A DNA stretch of 64,000 nt, taken from assembly GCA_963728935.1 (NCBI GenBank), contig CAVSMC010000001.1:62001-126000 (forward strand), read 5' to 3'. Below the pieces are notes generated by a model. The model was not told where the DNA came from, did no database searches, and saw only the letters and a list, made by a program, of their open reading frames with translations. Origin of the DNA: CAVSMC01 sp963728935. GTDB lineage: Bacteria; Pseudomonadota; Gammaproteobacteria; Burkholderiales; Casimicrobiaceae. The position numbers and the translations under genes are program-made. Below, in pieces: positions 7,722-15,049 of the stretch. The stretch's first letter is position 1. Each line of letters starts with the position of its first letter.

Positions 7722-8684
7722 TTATGCGTTGCCGGCGAGGATCGACATCACCGCCATGCGCACGGCGATGCCGAACGTGACCTGCGGCAGGATCACGCTG
7801 CTCTCGCCGTCGGCCACCGGCGAATCGATCTCGACGCCGCGGTTCATCGGACCGGGATGCATGACGATCGCGTCCGGTTTCGCCGCCGCGAGCTTCTCGG
7901 CGGTGAGCCCGTAGTGCTTGAAGTACTCGCCCGCCGACGGCAGCAACGAGCCGCGCATCCGCTCGCTCTGCAGGCGCAGCATCACGACGACATCGCAGCC
8001 GGCGAGCCCCTCGCGCATGTCGTGGTGCACGCTCGTTCCCATCGCGGCAACGCGCGTCGGCAACAGCGTCTTCGGCCCGATCACGCGAACCTGCGGAGTG
8101 CCGAGCGTGGTGAGCCCATGGATCAGCGAGCGCGCGACGCGCGAATGCAGTACGTCGCCGACGATCGCGACCGTGAGGTTGCGGAAATCGCGCTTGTAAT
8201 GGCGAATCGTGAACAGATCGAGCAGGCCCTGCGTCGGGTGCGCGTGGCGGCCGTCGCCGGCGTTCACCACGTGCACGTCGCTCTTGCCGATGCGGTTCAG
8301 GTGCGAGGCGATCAGATGCGGCGCGCCGGACTGAGCGTGGCGCACGACGAACATGTCGGCGTTCATCGCGACCAGGTTGTCGATCGTATCGAGCAGCGTC
8401 TCGCCCTTCGACGTCGACGACACGCCGATGTTGAGATTGATCACGTCGGCGGAAAGGCGCTTCGCCGCGATCTCGAACGTCGTGCGCGTGCGCGTGGAAT
8501 TCTCGAAGAAGAGATTGAACACTGCCTTGCCCCGCAGCAGCGGAACCTTCTTGACGTCGCGCTCCGAGATCGACGCGAACGGCACCGCGGTATCGAGGAT
8601 GCGCGTGATCACCTCGGCCGGCAGGCCCTCGAGCGTCAGCAGGTGCGTGAGCTCGCCGTCGGCGTTCAACTGCGGGTTACGCAC
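7722..8684 (-). CDS. pyrB: Aspartate carbamoyltransferase catalytic subunit
   Basis: Condenses carbamoyl phosphate and aspartate, the committed step of pyrimidine synthesis. The 320 residues show the carbamoyl-phosphate loop FENSTRTRTTFE (about 60-71), the HPTQGLLD motif in the middle, VMLRLQSERM, and the C-terminal MHPGPMNRGVEI of catalytic chains. No regulatory PyrI is present; the neighbouring pseudo-dihydroorotase probably serves as the structural partner. The start overlaps the pyrR stop by 8 nt, indicating translational coupling. Confidence 0.96.
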   Translation of the reverse strand: MRNPQLNADGELTHLLTLEGLPAEVITRILDTAVPFASISERDVKKVPLLRGKAVFNLFFENSTRTRTTFEIAAKRLSADVINLNIGVSSTSKGETLLDTIDNLVAMNADMFVVRHAQSGAPHLIASHLNRIGKSDVHVVNAGDGRHAHPTQGLLDLFTIRHYKRDFRNLTVAIVGDVLHSRVARSLIHGLTTLGTPQVRVIGPKTLLPTRVAAMGTSVHHDMREGLAGCDVVVMLRLQSERMRGSLLPSAGEYFKHYGLTAEKLAAAKPDAIVMHPGPMNRGVEIDSPVADGESSVILPQVTFGIAVRMAVMSILAGNA

Positions 8685-9186
8685 CGTCGCGCTCCATCGA
8701 TTCGGTGGAAAGCGCGAAGCGGCCGTCGGCGTCTCGCGTCAGCACGACGTTCAAGTCGCGCGCAACCGCGAGCCGCGCACCCGTGTACGTCGGCTCGATC
8801 GGCAGCTCTCGGCCGCCACGATCGATCAGCACCGCGAGCTCGATCGCTGCCGGCCGCCCGAAGTCGAACAGCTCGTTCACCGCGGCGCGAACGCTGCGCC
8901 CCGTATAGAGCACATCGTCGACGAGCACGATCGTCGCCCCGTCGACGTCGAACGGAAGCTCGGTGCGCTTGATCTTGGGCTTCAGGCCCTTGCGGTTGAA
9001 ATCGTCGCGGTAGAACGACACGTCGATGTAGCCGACCGGATGCTCGCCGGGAAGCACCTGCGCGAGCCGCTCGGCGATCCAGGCGCCGCCGGAGTAGATG
9101 CCGACGAACCGTGCGTCGAACGCGACCGCTGCGCGCATGCGTTCGGCGAGCGCGGCGAACGTCGATTCGGCGTCAGGCAGCGACAT
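8677..9186 (-). CDS. pyrR: Bifunctional pyr operon regulator / uracil phosphoribosyltransferase
   Basis: A phosphoribosyltransferase-fold protein of 169 residues. The PRPP-binding loop is IVLVDDVLYTGRSVRAA, preceded by the N-terminal block FVGIYSGGAWIAERL and followed by IELAVLIDRGGRELPI. PyrR homologues bind UMP and in Gram-positive bacteria attenuate pyr mRNA. In proteobacteria the gene usually sits, as here, just before pyrB, with a less certain role. The ATG at 9186 (MSLPDAEST) was chosen over longer in-frame starts because it matches the family N-terminus. It overlaps the end of ruvX by 14 nt. Confidence 0.93.
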   Translation of the reverse strand: MSLPDAESTFAALAERMRAAVAFDARFVGIYSGGAWIAERLAQVLPGEHPVGYIDVSFYRDDFNRKGLKPKIKRTELPFDVDGATIVLVDDVLYTGRSVRAAVNELFDFGRPAAIELAVLIDRGGRELPIEPTYTGARLAVARDLNVVLTRDADGRFALSTESMERDGA

Positions 9187-9655
9187 GGACGGTGGAATGC
9201 GGATCGTCGAAGAATGCTTGCAAGATCGTCTGCGCGGCGACCTCGTCCTGTGCGGCACGCCGCGCCTGTCCGCGCACGCCGGCCGCAATCAGCGTTTCGG
9301 CCGCGGTGCGCGTCGTGAACCGTTCGTCGACTTGGGCCACGGGCAACCCGAAGCGACCTTCGAGCTGGCGTGCGAAGCGATCGGCGCGCGCGGTCATCTC
9401 GTGCTCGGACCCGTCGTCGTGCAGCGGCCGGCCGACGATCAGTTGCGACGGCCGCCATTGCGCGATCAGCGCGGCGATGGCGGCGAAACGTGCCGATGGC
9501 GCGTCACCGCGGATCGTCGTCAGCGGATGCGCGACGCGCACCATCGTGTTGCCCACCGCGACGCCGATCTTGCGCGTGCCGAAATCGAAAGCGAGAACGG
9601 TGCCGTCGCCGGCGGGGGCGCGCGCCGGCGTTCGCGTCTCACGCGTGCCCGACAT
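9173..9655 (-). CDS. ruvX: Holliday junction resolvase-like / pre-16S rRNA nuclease YqgF
   Basis: RNase H-fold nuclease of 160 residues, slightly longer than usual because of a 20-residue N-terminal extension. The first acidic motif is LAFDFGTRKIGVAVGN (about 21-36). LIVGRPLHDDGS and the C-terminal VDERFTTRTAAE and DEVAAQTILQAFF motifs follow, which complete the YqgF active site. The family processes the 5' end of pre-16S rRNA in E. coli. It overlaps yqgE upstream by 17 nt and pyrR downstream by 14 nt, so the operon is tightly coupled. Confidence 0.93.
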   Translation of the reverse strand: MSGTRETRTPARAPAGDGTVLAFDFGTRKIGVAVGNTMVRVAHPLTTIRGDAPSARFAAIAALIAQWRPSQLIVGRPLHDDGSEHEMTARADRFARQLEGRFGLPVAQVDERFTTRTAAETLIAAGVRGQARRAAQDEVAAQTILQAFFDDPHSTVHVAA

Positions 9656-10205
9656 CGTCGGACAACCGCGAAAAGTCGATGCCGAGCAGCCTCATCGCGG
9701 CCGGAAGCCGGCGATCCGCCGGCAGATCGAACATGACATCGGGATCGGCGGGGACGGTGAGCCATGCGTTCTGCGATATCTCCTGCTCGAGCTGACCGGC
9801 CGACCAGCCGGCGTAGCCGAGCGAGACCAGCACGTCGCGAGGGCCGTCGCCGCGCGCGAGCGCCTCGAGCACGTCCTTCGACGTCGTGAGCCCGAGATCG
9901 TCGGTTATCGCGAGCGTGGACTGCCAGTTGCCGAGCGGACGGTGCAGCACGAAGCCGCGATCGATCTGCACCGGCCCGCCGAAATGCACGGGCGCCTTGC
10001 GGATCTGCGTGTCGGCCAGCGGAATCTCGATCTGGTCGAACAACGACGACAGCGTCATCTCGGTCGGACGGTTGACGACGATGCCGAGCGCGCCGTCCTG
10101 ATTGTGCTCGCAGACGTACGTGAGCGTATGCGCGAAATTCGGATCCGCCATCGCCGGCATGGCAATCAGGAAGTGTTGCGTGAAGTTGGCCGCGGACCCC
10201 GCCAT
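9639..10205 (-). CDS. yqgE: YqgE/AlgH family protein
   Basis: The 188-residue product matches UPF0301: LTQ-like NFTQHFLIAMPAM start, FAHTLTYVCEHNQDGALGIVVNRP, VHFGGPVQIDRGFVLH, LVSLGYAGWSAGQLEQEI and NAWLTVPADPDVMF. The molecular function is unknown; AlgH was named for an effect on alginate expression in Pseudomonas. It heads the operon yqgE-ruvX-pyrR-pyrB-pyrX on this strand. The ATG at 10205 is preferred over the in-frame codon at 10244 because MAGSAANFTQHFLIA fits the family. The 90 bases to the divergent PhoD-like gene must hold promoters for both directions. Confidence 0.93.
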   Translation of the reverse strand: MAGSAANFTQHFLIAMPAMADPNFAHTLTYVCEHNQDGALGIVVNRPTEMTLSSLFDQIEIPLADTQIRKAPVHFGGPVQIDRGFVLHRPLGNWQSTLAITDDLGLTTSKDVLEALARGDGPRDVLVSLGYAGWSAGQLEQEISQNAWLTVPADPDVMFDLPADRRLPAAMRLLGIDFSRLSDDVGHA

Positions 10206-10295
10206 AAGTCCGGCAATTGTAAACGCGCCGCTTGCCCGGCACAATTCGGCGATCTCTTTCGCTTACCTGCCCGACGCACGAGTCATGTAATCGTC

Positions 10296-11624
10296 ATGCG
10301 GCGCATCGTCGTTTCGCTCGCATTCGTCGCGCTCGTGCTGGCCGCGCCGCCGCTCGCGGCGAGGCTCGTCGTCATGCATGGCTTCGCCGATTACACGAGC
10401 GCGCTGCTGTGGGTGCAGGCCGAGGCGCCCGGACCGATCGAGATCACGTGGCGCGTCGACGGCGATTCGCGCGAGCGCATCGCGAGCTTCGACGCGCAAC
10501 GCGCTCACGACAACATCGTGCTCGCGCGCCTCGGCGGGCTCGCGCCCGGTCGGCAAGCGACCTATCGCGTACGCGGCGACGGTGACGTACGCGAAGGAAC
10601 GCTGCGCGCGCATCCATACTGGGCGAAGCCCGACGATGCGCCGATCCTCACGCTCGCGTTCGGCTCGTGCTTCTTCCTTGCCGACGCCAATCCGATATGG
10701 GGCGACTCGGACTACGGCGGCGGTTTCGGGATCTTCGACGCGATCGCCGACAAGCGCCCCGACATGATGCTGTGGCTCGGCGACAACCTGTACTTCCAGC
10801 GGCCCGACTTCCTCGATGCGGACGCGCTCGCGGCGCGCTATCGGCGGCAGCGCGCGTTCGCGCCGTTGCAGCGTCTGTTGACGGCGGCGCCGCACGTCGC
10901 GATCTGGGACGATCACGATTACGGCCCGAACGACGCCGACGCGTCGTATACGCTGAAGGGGGAGACGCTTGCGCTGTTCAAGCGCTATTGGGCGAACCCG
11001 AGCTACGGACTGCCCGAGACGGCGGGCGTGTTCGGGTACGCGCATTTGGGCGACGTCGACCTGTTCCTGCTCGACGATCGCTATTGGCGCTCGGGCAACC
11101 GTGCGCAGGACGGACGCGACAAGACGATGTTCGGCGCAACGCAGCTCGAGTGGCTCAAGAACGCGCTGCTCTATTCGCGCGCGCCGGTGAAGATCATCGC
11201 CAACGGCACGCAGATGTGGAACCGCGCGAACCGCTTCGAAGGCTGGAACCACTACGCGACCGAGCAGAGGGCGTTCGTCGACTGGCTCGCCGCGAACCGC
11301 ATCGACGGCGTGCTGTTCCTGTCGGGCGACCGCCACTTCGGCGAATTGCTGAAGATCGAGCGGCCCGGCGGCTATCCGCTCTACGAATTCACGTCGAGTC
11401 CCCTCACCTCGCGCGCATGGGCCGAGCTCGAGGCGGTCGAGCGCGAAAATCCCGAGGTGGTTCCCGGCACGCTGGTCAGCAAGCGTCAGTTCGGGATGAT
11501 CCGCGTGAGCGGACGCGGCGGCGATCGCCGGCTCGCGCTCGAAAGCTACGACGGCAGCGGCGCGTTGCTCTGGCGCCACGAGATCCGTGCGCGCGATCTT
11601 CGCTTCCCGCGCAAGACGCCCTAA
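10296..11624 (+). CDS. PhoD-like alkaline phosphatase / metallophosphoesterase, exported
   Basis: The 442 residues start with a Sec signal (MRRIVVSLAFVALVLAAPPLAA). A fibronectin-like N-terminal domain follows, then a PhoD metallophosphatase domain with the metal-binding motifs TLAFGSCFF, MLWLGDNLYF, AIWDDHDYGPND and FLSGDRHFGEL. Substrates in this family are phosphodiesters and phosphomonoesters; the exact one is unknown. It is first in a run of four plus-strand genes for envelope proteins (to 14467), with a 60-nt gap to the next. No phosphate-box sequence was recognised upstream. Confidence 0.87.
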   Translation: MRRIVVSLAFVALVLAAPPLAARLVVMHGFADYTSALLWVQAEAPGPIEITWRVDGDSRERIASFDAQRAHDNIVLARLGGLAPGRQATYRVRGDGDVREGTLRAHPYWAKPDDAPILTLAFGSCFFLADANPIWGDSDYGGGFGIFDAIADKRPDMMLWLGDNLYFQRPDFLDADALAARYRRQRAFAPLQRLLTAAPHVAIWDDHDYGPNDADASYTLKGETLALFKRYWANPSYGLPETAGVFGYAHLGDVDLFLLDDRYWRSGNRAQDGRDKTMFGATQLEWLKNALLYSRAPVKIIANGTQMWNRANRFEGWNHYATEQRAFVDWLAANRIDGVLFLSGDRHFGELLKIERPGGYPLYEFTSSPLTSRAWAELEAVERENPEVVPGTLVSKRQFGMIRVSGRGGDRRLALESYDGSGALLWRHEIRARDLRFPRKTP

Positions 11625-11684
11625 CCCCGCTCGCCCAATCCTTTCGTTTACGGCGCCATCACGGCACGTCTACGGAGGGTCCTC

Positions 11685-13055
11685 ATGTCGTCGTTTCGCC
11701 CCCGCGCGCCCGCGTGGCTGATCGCATCGGCCACGCTTGCGCTCCAGATCGCCTTCGCTTCGCCGCCCGCGGAAGCGTTCTGCGGCTTCTACGTCGGCAA
11801 AGCGGATGCCGCCTTGTTCAACGAGGCTTCGCAGGTCATCGTCGTTCGCCGCGACAACCGCACGGTGATCAGCATGGCGAACGATTACCGGGGCGAGCTC
11901 ACCGAGTTCGCGCTCGTCGTTCCGGTGCCGCAGGTGCTCGAGCGCGGACAGATCCACGTCGGCGATCGCAAACTGTTCGAGCGCATCGACGCGTACAGCG
12001 CGCCGCGGCTCGCCGAATACTACGATGGCGACCCATGCGCAAGCGCGAAAGTCTCCCGCGCCGAGAGGCTCCTCGCACAGGCACCGGCGTCCGCACCGAT
12101 GAAGGACGAGGACAAGCGCGCCCGCGCGCTCGGCGTCACCGTCGAGGCGGCCTACACCGTCGGCGAGTACGACATCGTGATGCTTTCGGCGAAGGAGTCC
12201 GACGGCCTCGAGACGTGGCTCGTGCGCAACGGCTATCGAATCCCGAAAGGAGCGAGCGCGGCGCTGCGACCCTACGTGCGCCAGCAGATGAAGTTCTTCG
12301 TCGCCAAGGTCAACCTGCGCGAGCAGGCGAAGACCGGCGTCTCGCATCTGCGGCCGCTGCAGTTCGCGTTCGAATCGCCGAAGTTCATGCTGCCGGTACG
12401 CCTCGGCATGTTGAACGCGCAGGGTGCGCAGGACCTGGTCGTCTATCTGCTGACGGCGAATGGACGCGTCGAGACCACCAACTATCGGACGGTGAAGCTG
12501 CCGGCGAACGTCGAGCTGCCGACGTTCGTTCGCACGGACTTCGCGCGCACGTACAAGGCGCTATTCGACGCACAGGCGGCGCGCGAAGCGAATAGGGCGA
12601 TCTTCACCGAGTACTTCTGGGACATGAGCTGGTGCGACCCGTGCGCGGCCGACCCACTGTCGCGCGACGAGCTTCGCGGCGCCGGCGTGTTCTGGGTCGA
12701 GCCCGCCGCCGCGTCGACGCAAGGGTCGCTCGTGCAGCGCGCCGCGGCGGAGCCCGTGATGCTCACGCGGCTTCACTTGCGCTACACGAAGGATTCGCTG
12801 CCCGAGGACCTCGTGTTCCAGGAGACCGCCGACCGCGCGAACTTCCAGGCGCGCTACGTGTTGCGTCATCCGTGGTCGGGCGATGAAACCGCGTGCTCCG
12901 AGGCGAAACCCTATTTCGAGTCCGTGCGCATGCGCCGGGAGCGCGAGGCGCAGACGCTCGCGCACTTGACCGGATGGGACGTGAACGACGTTCGTGGCCG
13001 CATGGCGCTCGCGCCGGCGCCGCAGACGAAATGGTGGGAGACGCTGTGGAAGTGA
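11685..13055 (+). CDS. DUF2330 family protein, exported, Cys-containing
   Basis: The 456 residues begin with a signal peptide ending near ASPPAEAFCGFYV, which leaves a cysteine close to the mature N-terminus. Features typical of DUF2330 follow: CGFYVGKADAALFNEASQV, VVRRDNRTVISMANDY, FALVVPVPQVL and a central FVAKVNL block. Further cysteines lie in DGDPCAS, WCDPCAAD (a CxxC) and ETACSEAK. Function is unknown. The start has the strong site GGAGGGTCCTC before ATG. The stop codon lies inside the start region of the RnfD-like gene, so the two proteins are probably made together and may form a periplasmic/membrane pair. Confidence 0.82.
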   Translation: MSSFRPRAPAWLIASATLALQIAFASPPAEAFCGFYVGKADAALFNEASQVIVVRRDNRTVISMANDYRGELTEFALVVPVPQVLERGQIHVGDRKLFERIDAYSAPRLAEYYDGDPCASAKVSRAERLLAQAPASAPMKDEDKRARALGVTVEAAYTVGEYDIVMLSAKESDGLETWLVRNGYRIPKGASAALRPYVRQQMKFFVAKVNLREQAKTGVSHLRPLQFAFESPKFMLPVRLGMLNAQGAQDLVVYLLTANGRVETTNYRTVKLPANVELPTFVRTDFARTYKALFDAQAAREANRAIFTEYFWDMSWCDPCAADPLSRDELRGAGVFWVEPAAASTQGSLVQRAAAEPVMLTRLHLRYTKDSLPEDLVFQETADRANFQARYVLRHPWSGDETACSEAKPYFESVRMRREREAQTLAHLTGWDVNDVRGRMALAPAPQTKWWETLWK

Positions 13056-13990
13056 AACGCGGATTGCCCGACGCCAACGCTGCGCGGCGCGTCGGTGAGG
13101 GGGTGGAGCTGTCGCGCGCACCCGTCGTCGCAGTCATCGGCGCGCGGCATCCGACACTGCACGAGCGGATCGTCCTGTCGTGGCGTCGATTGTGCGCGTC
13201 TCACCCGGTGCTGCGCGACGCGCGCCTGTTCCAGATCGCGATCCTCGCGACGCTGCTCACGATCGGTGTGCTTGCGCGCGATTTCGCGCTCGATCCGCGG
13301 CAGATGGCGCTCGCGTTCGCCGCGGGCCTCGTCACGCAATGGCTATGGCTCACCGCGCTCGGCCTGCAGCGCAAGGGACTCCTCTCTGCGCTGATCACAT
13401 GCTTCGGATTGTCGATCCTTCTGCGCGCCGATTCGTTGTGGGTGCATCCGCTGGCCGCGGCGCTCGCGATGTCGTCGAAGTTCGTGCTGCGAGTCAACGG
13501 CAAGCATGTGTTCAATCCTGCCAACATCGGCGTCATCGCAGCGAGCGTCGCGTTGCCCGGCGCGTGGGTGTCGGCTGGCCAGTGGGGTCACGACCTCGCG
13601 CTCGCCGGCTGGTTCGTCGTGCTCGGCGCGCTGGTGACGCTGCGCGCGCGCCGCTGGGACGTCGCGTGGGCGTTCCTCGCGGCGTGGCTCGGCCTCGTCG
13701 CGCTGCGCGTGCTCGTGCTCGGCCAGCCGTGGCCGATTCTCGTCCACCAACTCGACAGCGGCGCGCTGCTGCTGTTCGCGTTCTTCATGATCTCCGATCC
13801 GATGACCATTCCGGAGCGGCGCGAAATGCGCGTCGCGTACGCGCTCGGCGTCGCGGCGATCGCGTTCGCGTGGCAATACGCACTGTTCAAACCCAACGCG
13901 CTGCCGTGGGCGCTGTTCATCGCGTCGCCGCTCGTCCCGCTGATCGATCGTCTGCAACCGGGCGCGCGATTCGCGTGGCGCGAGCGATAA
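13046..13990 (+). CDS. RnfD/NqrB-like integral membrane protein coupled to DUF2330
   Basis: About 314 residues with eight or so hydrophobic segments. RnfD/NqrB-type landmarks are KFVLRVNGKHVFNPANIGVI and the late LLLFAFFMISDPMTIPERR. I do not see the S/T-G-A-T motif that carries covalent FMN in Rnf/Nqr subunits. No other rnf or nqr gene is present, so this is not part of a normal Rnf complex. The chosen GTG start at 13046 follows GGGAG by 6 nt and overlaps the DUF2330 stop by 10 nt; an ATG at 13031 is also possible. The BON gene follows after 6 nt. A membrane electron-transfer or anchoring partner of the DUF2330 protein is the best guess. Confidence 0.75.
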   Translation: MEVKRGLPDANAARRVGEGVELSRAPVVAVIGARHPTLHERIVLSWRRLCASHPVLRDARLFQIAILATLLTIGVLARDFALDPRQMALAFAAGLVTQWLWLTALGLQRKGLLSALITCFGLSILLRADSLWVHPLAAALAMSSKFVLRVNGKHVFNPANIGVIAASVALPGAWVSAGQWGHDLALAGWFVVLGALVTLRARRWDVAWAFLAAWLGLVALRVLVLGQPWPILVHQLDSGALLLFAFFMISDPMTIPERREMRVAYALGVAAIAFAWQYALFKPNALPWALFIASPLVPLIDRLQPGARFAWRER

Positions 13991-13996
13991 TGCGGC

Positions 13997-14467
13997 ATGC
14001 GATCGATGGTCCTCGGTGCACTCGCTGCGCTCGCCGCCTCGCTTGTCTCGAACGCGCAGGCGACCGACGAGACGTATCAGCTCGACCCGTTCGCGCAAGC
14101 AACGTCCGGATACCCCGCCTGTCCGACCGTCGCGCCGCCGCTGCTTTCGGCCGACGAAATGCGCTCGCAAGCGCACGTGCGCTCGGAGCGCGGGCTGCGC
14201 TGCGCGATGGAGGGCACGTGCGAGCCGGGCGGCGCCTACAAGCGCGATCCGGAGATCAACGAACGCGTGCGCGCGGCGATCGCCGCCGATCCGCGCTTCG
14301 GCAAGACCTCGATCTGGGTGACGACGACACGCAAATGGGTAACGCTTGCGGGTTGCGTACGCTCGGCGCGCGAGCGGCGCGCGCTCGTCGAGGCGGTGCG
14401 TGCGCTGGCCGGCATCGACCGGATCTTCGACGAGACGACGGTCGGTGTCCCGAAGCGCCGGCATTGA
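13997..14467 (+). CDS. BON-domain protein, exported
   Basis: The 156 residues have a signal peptide (MRSMVLGALAALAASLVSNAQA), a Cys/Pro-containing linker (YPACPTVAPP, RCAMEGTCEPGG) and one BON domain at about 85-150 (DPEINERVRAAI, VTTTRKWVTLAGCVRSARER, IFDETTVGV). BON domains bind membranes or periplasmic surfaces. It lies 6 nt after the RnfD-like gene and is presumably in the same transcript. Several cysteines in the mature part are unusual for a simple BON protein and fit a redox-related neighbourhood, but this is inference. Confidence 0.82.
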   Translation: MRSMVLGALAALAASLVSNAQATDETYQLDPFAQATSGYPACPTVAPPLLSADEMRSQAHVRSERGLRCAMEGTCEPGGAYKRDPEINERVRAAIAADPRFGKTSIWVTTTRKWVTLAGCVRSARERRALVEAVRALAGIDRIFDETTVGVPKRRH

Positions 14468-14486
14468 CGATCGGAGCGCGACGTAT

Positions 14487-15008
14487 TCATCCGGCGCCGA
14501 CTTGGCGGCGCGCTCGCCGCGCTCGCAAGGGTAGAGCGAACCAAAGCCACGCGTAGAGCAGCACGACGCCCGCGGCCGCGGCAGCGCTCGCGACGGCGCT
14601 TTGCATCACCATCCAGGCGACGAGGCCGAGCTCGATCGCAATCGCGAGCATGAGCGGTAGCATCGCCGCGCTGATCAGGCGCGACGCAAGCTCGACGAAG
14701 CCGCGCGACACAGTTGCGGGCTCGGCGATCCGATGGTAGGCGGCGGGCGCCATGATCAGCGCGATCGAAACTGCGACCAGCGCGAGCGCGCCGAAATGGA
14801 GCATCTGTTCAACCCGCCCGAGATCGGCAAAACGCTGATTGAAAACCGCGATCAGCTGAAACCCGAACAGCGCCTGGATTCCCGGCAGCACCATTCGCGC
14901 CTCATCGATCGCGGTGCGCGTCTGTTCGTCGAGCGCTTGCGGCTGGGCGGCCGGTTCGCCACCGGACCAATCGCCCACGTGCCCCGATGCGTGCCGACGC
15001 CTCGCCAT
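14487..15008 (-). CDS. DUF6328 family membrane protein
   Basis: The 173 residues start with a hydrophilic 35-residue N-terminus. The family block follows (TAIDEARMVLPGIQALFGF, QLIAVFNQRFADL), then about four transmembrane helices (for example FGALALVAVSIALIMAPAAYH and MLPLMLAIAIELGLVAWMVM) and an Arg-rich cytoplasmic tail. Function is unknown. It converges on the BON gene with a 19-nt gap and lies 41 nt downstream of the EF-G paralogue on the same strand. Family naming is from the recognisable 'LPGxQxLFGFxL...FNQRF' pattern. Confidence 0.75.
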   Translation of the reverse strand: MARRRHASGHVGDWSGGEPAAQPQALDEQTRTAIDEARMVLPGIQALFGFQLIAVFNQRFADLGRVEQMLHFGALALVAVSIALIMAPAAYHRIAEPATVSRGFVELASRLISAAMLPLMLAIAIELGLVAWMVMQSAVASAAAAAGVVLLYAWLWFALPLRARRARRQVGAG

Positions 15009-15049
15009 TGCCGCAAGTGCGAGAACGAGCCGGGCTCACGCGTCCCGGC

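Noticed and set aside
5337..8972. Very long open frame on the plus strand opposite the pyrimidine operon
   Set aside because: It is antisense to three clearly identified genes and starts inside the peroxidase-related gene. Its composition is Arg/Ala-rich, as expected for a shadow frame in GC-rich DNA.
13046..13990. RnfD-like gene as part of a genuine Rnf or Nqr complex
   Set aside because: No rnfA/B/C/G/E or nqr genes are nearby and the covalent flavin motif was not found.
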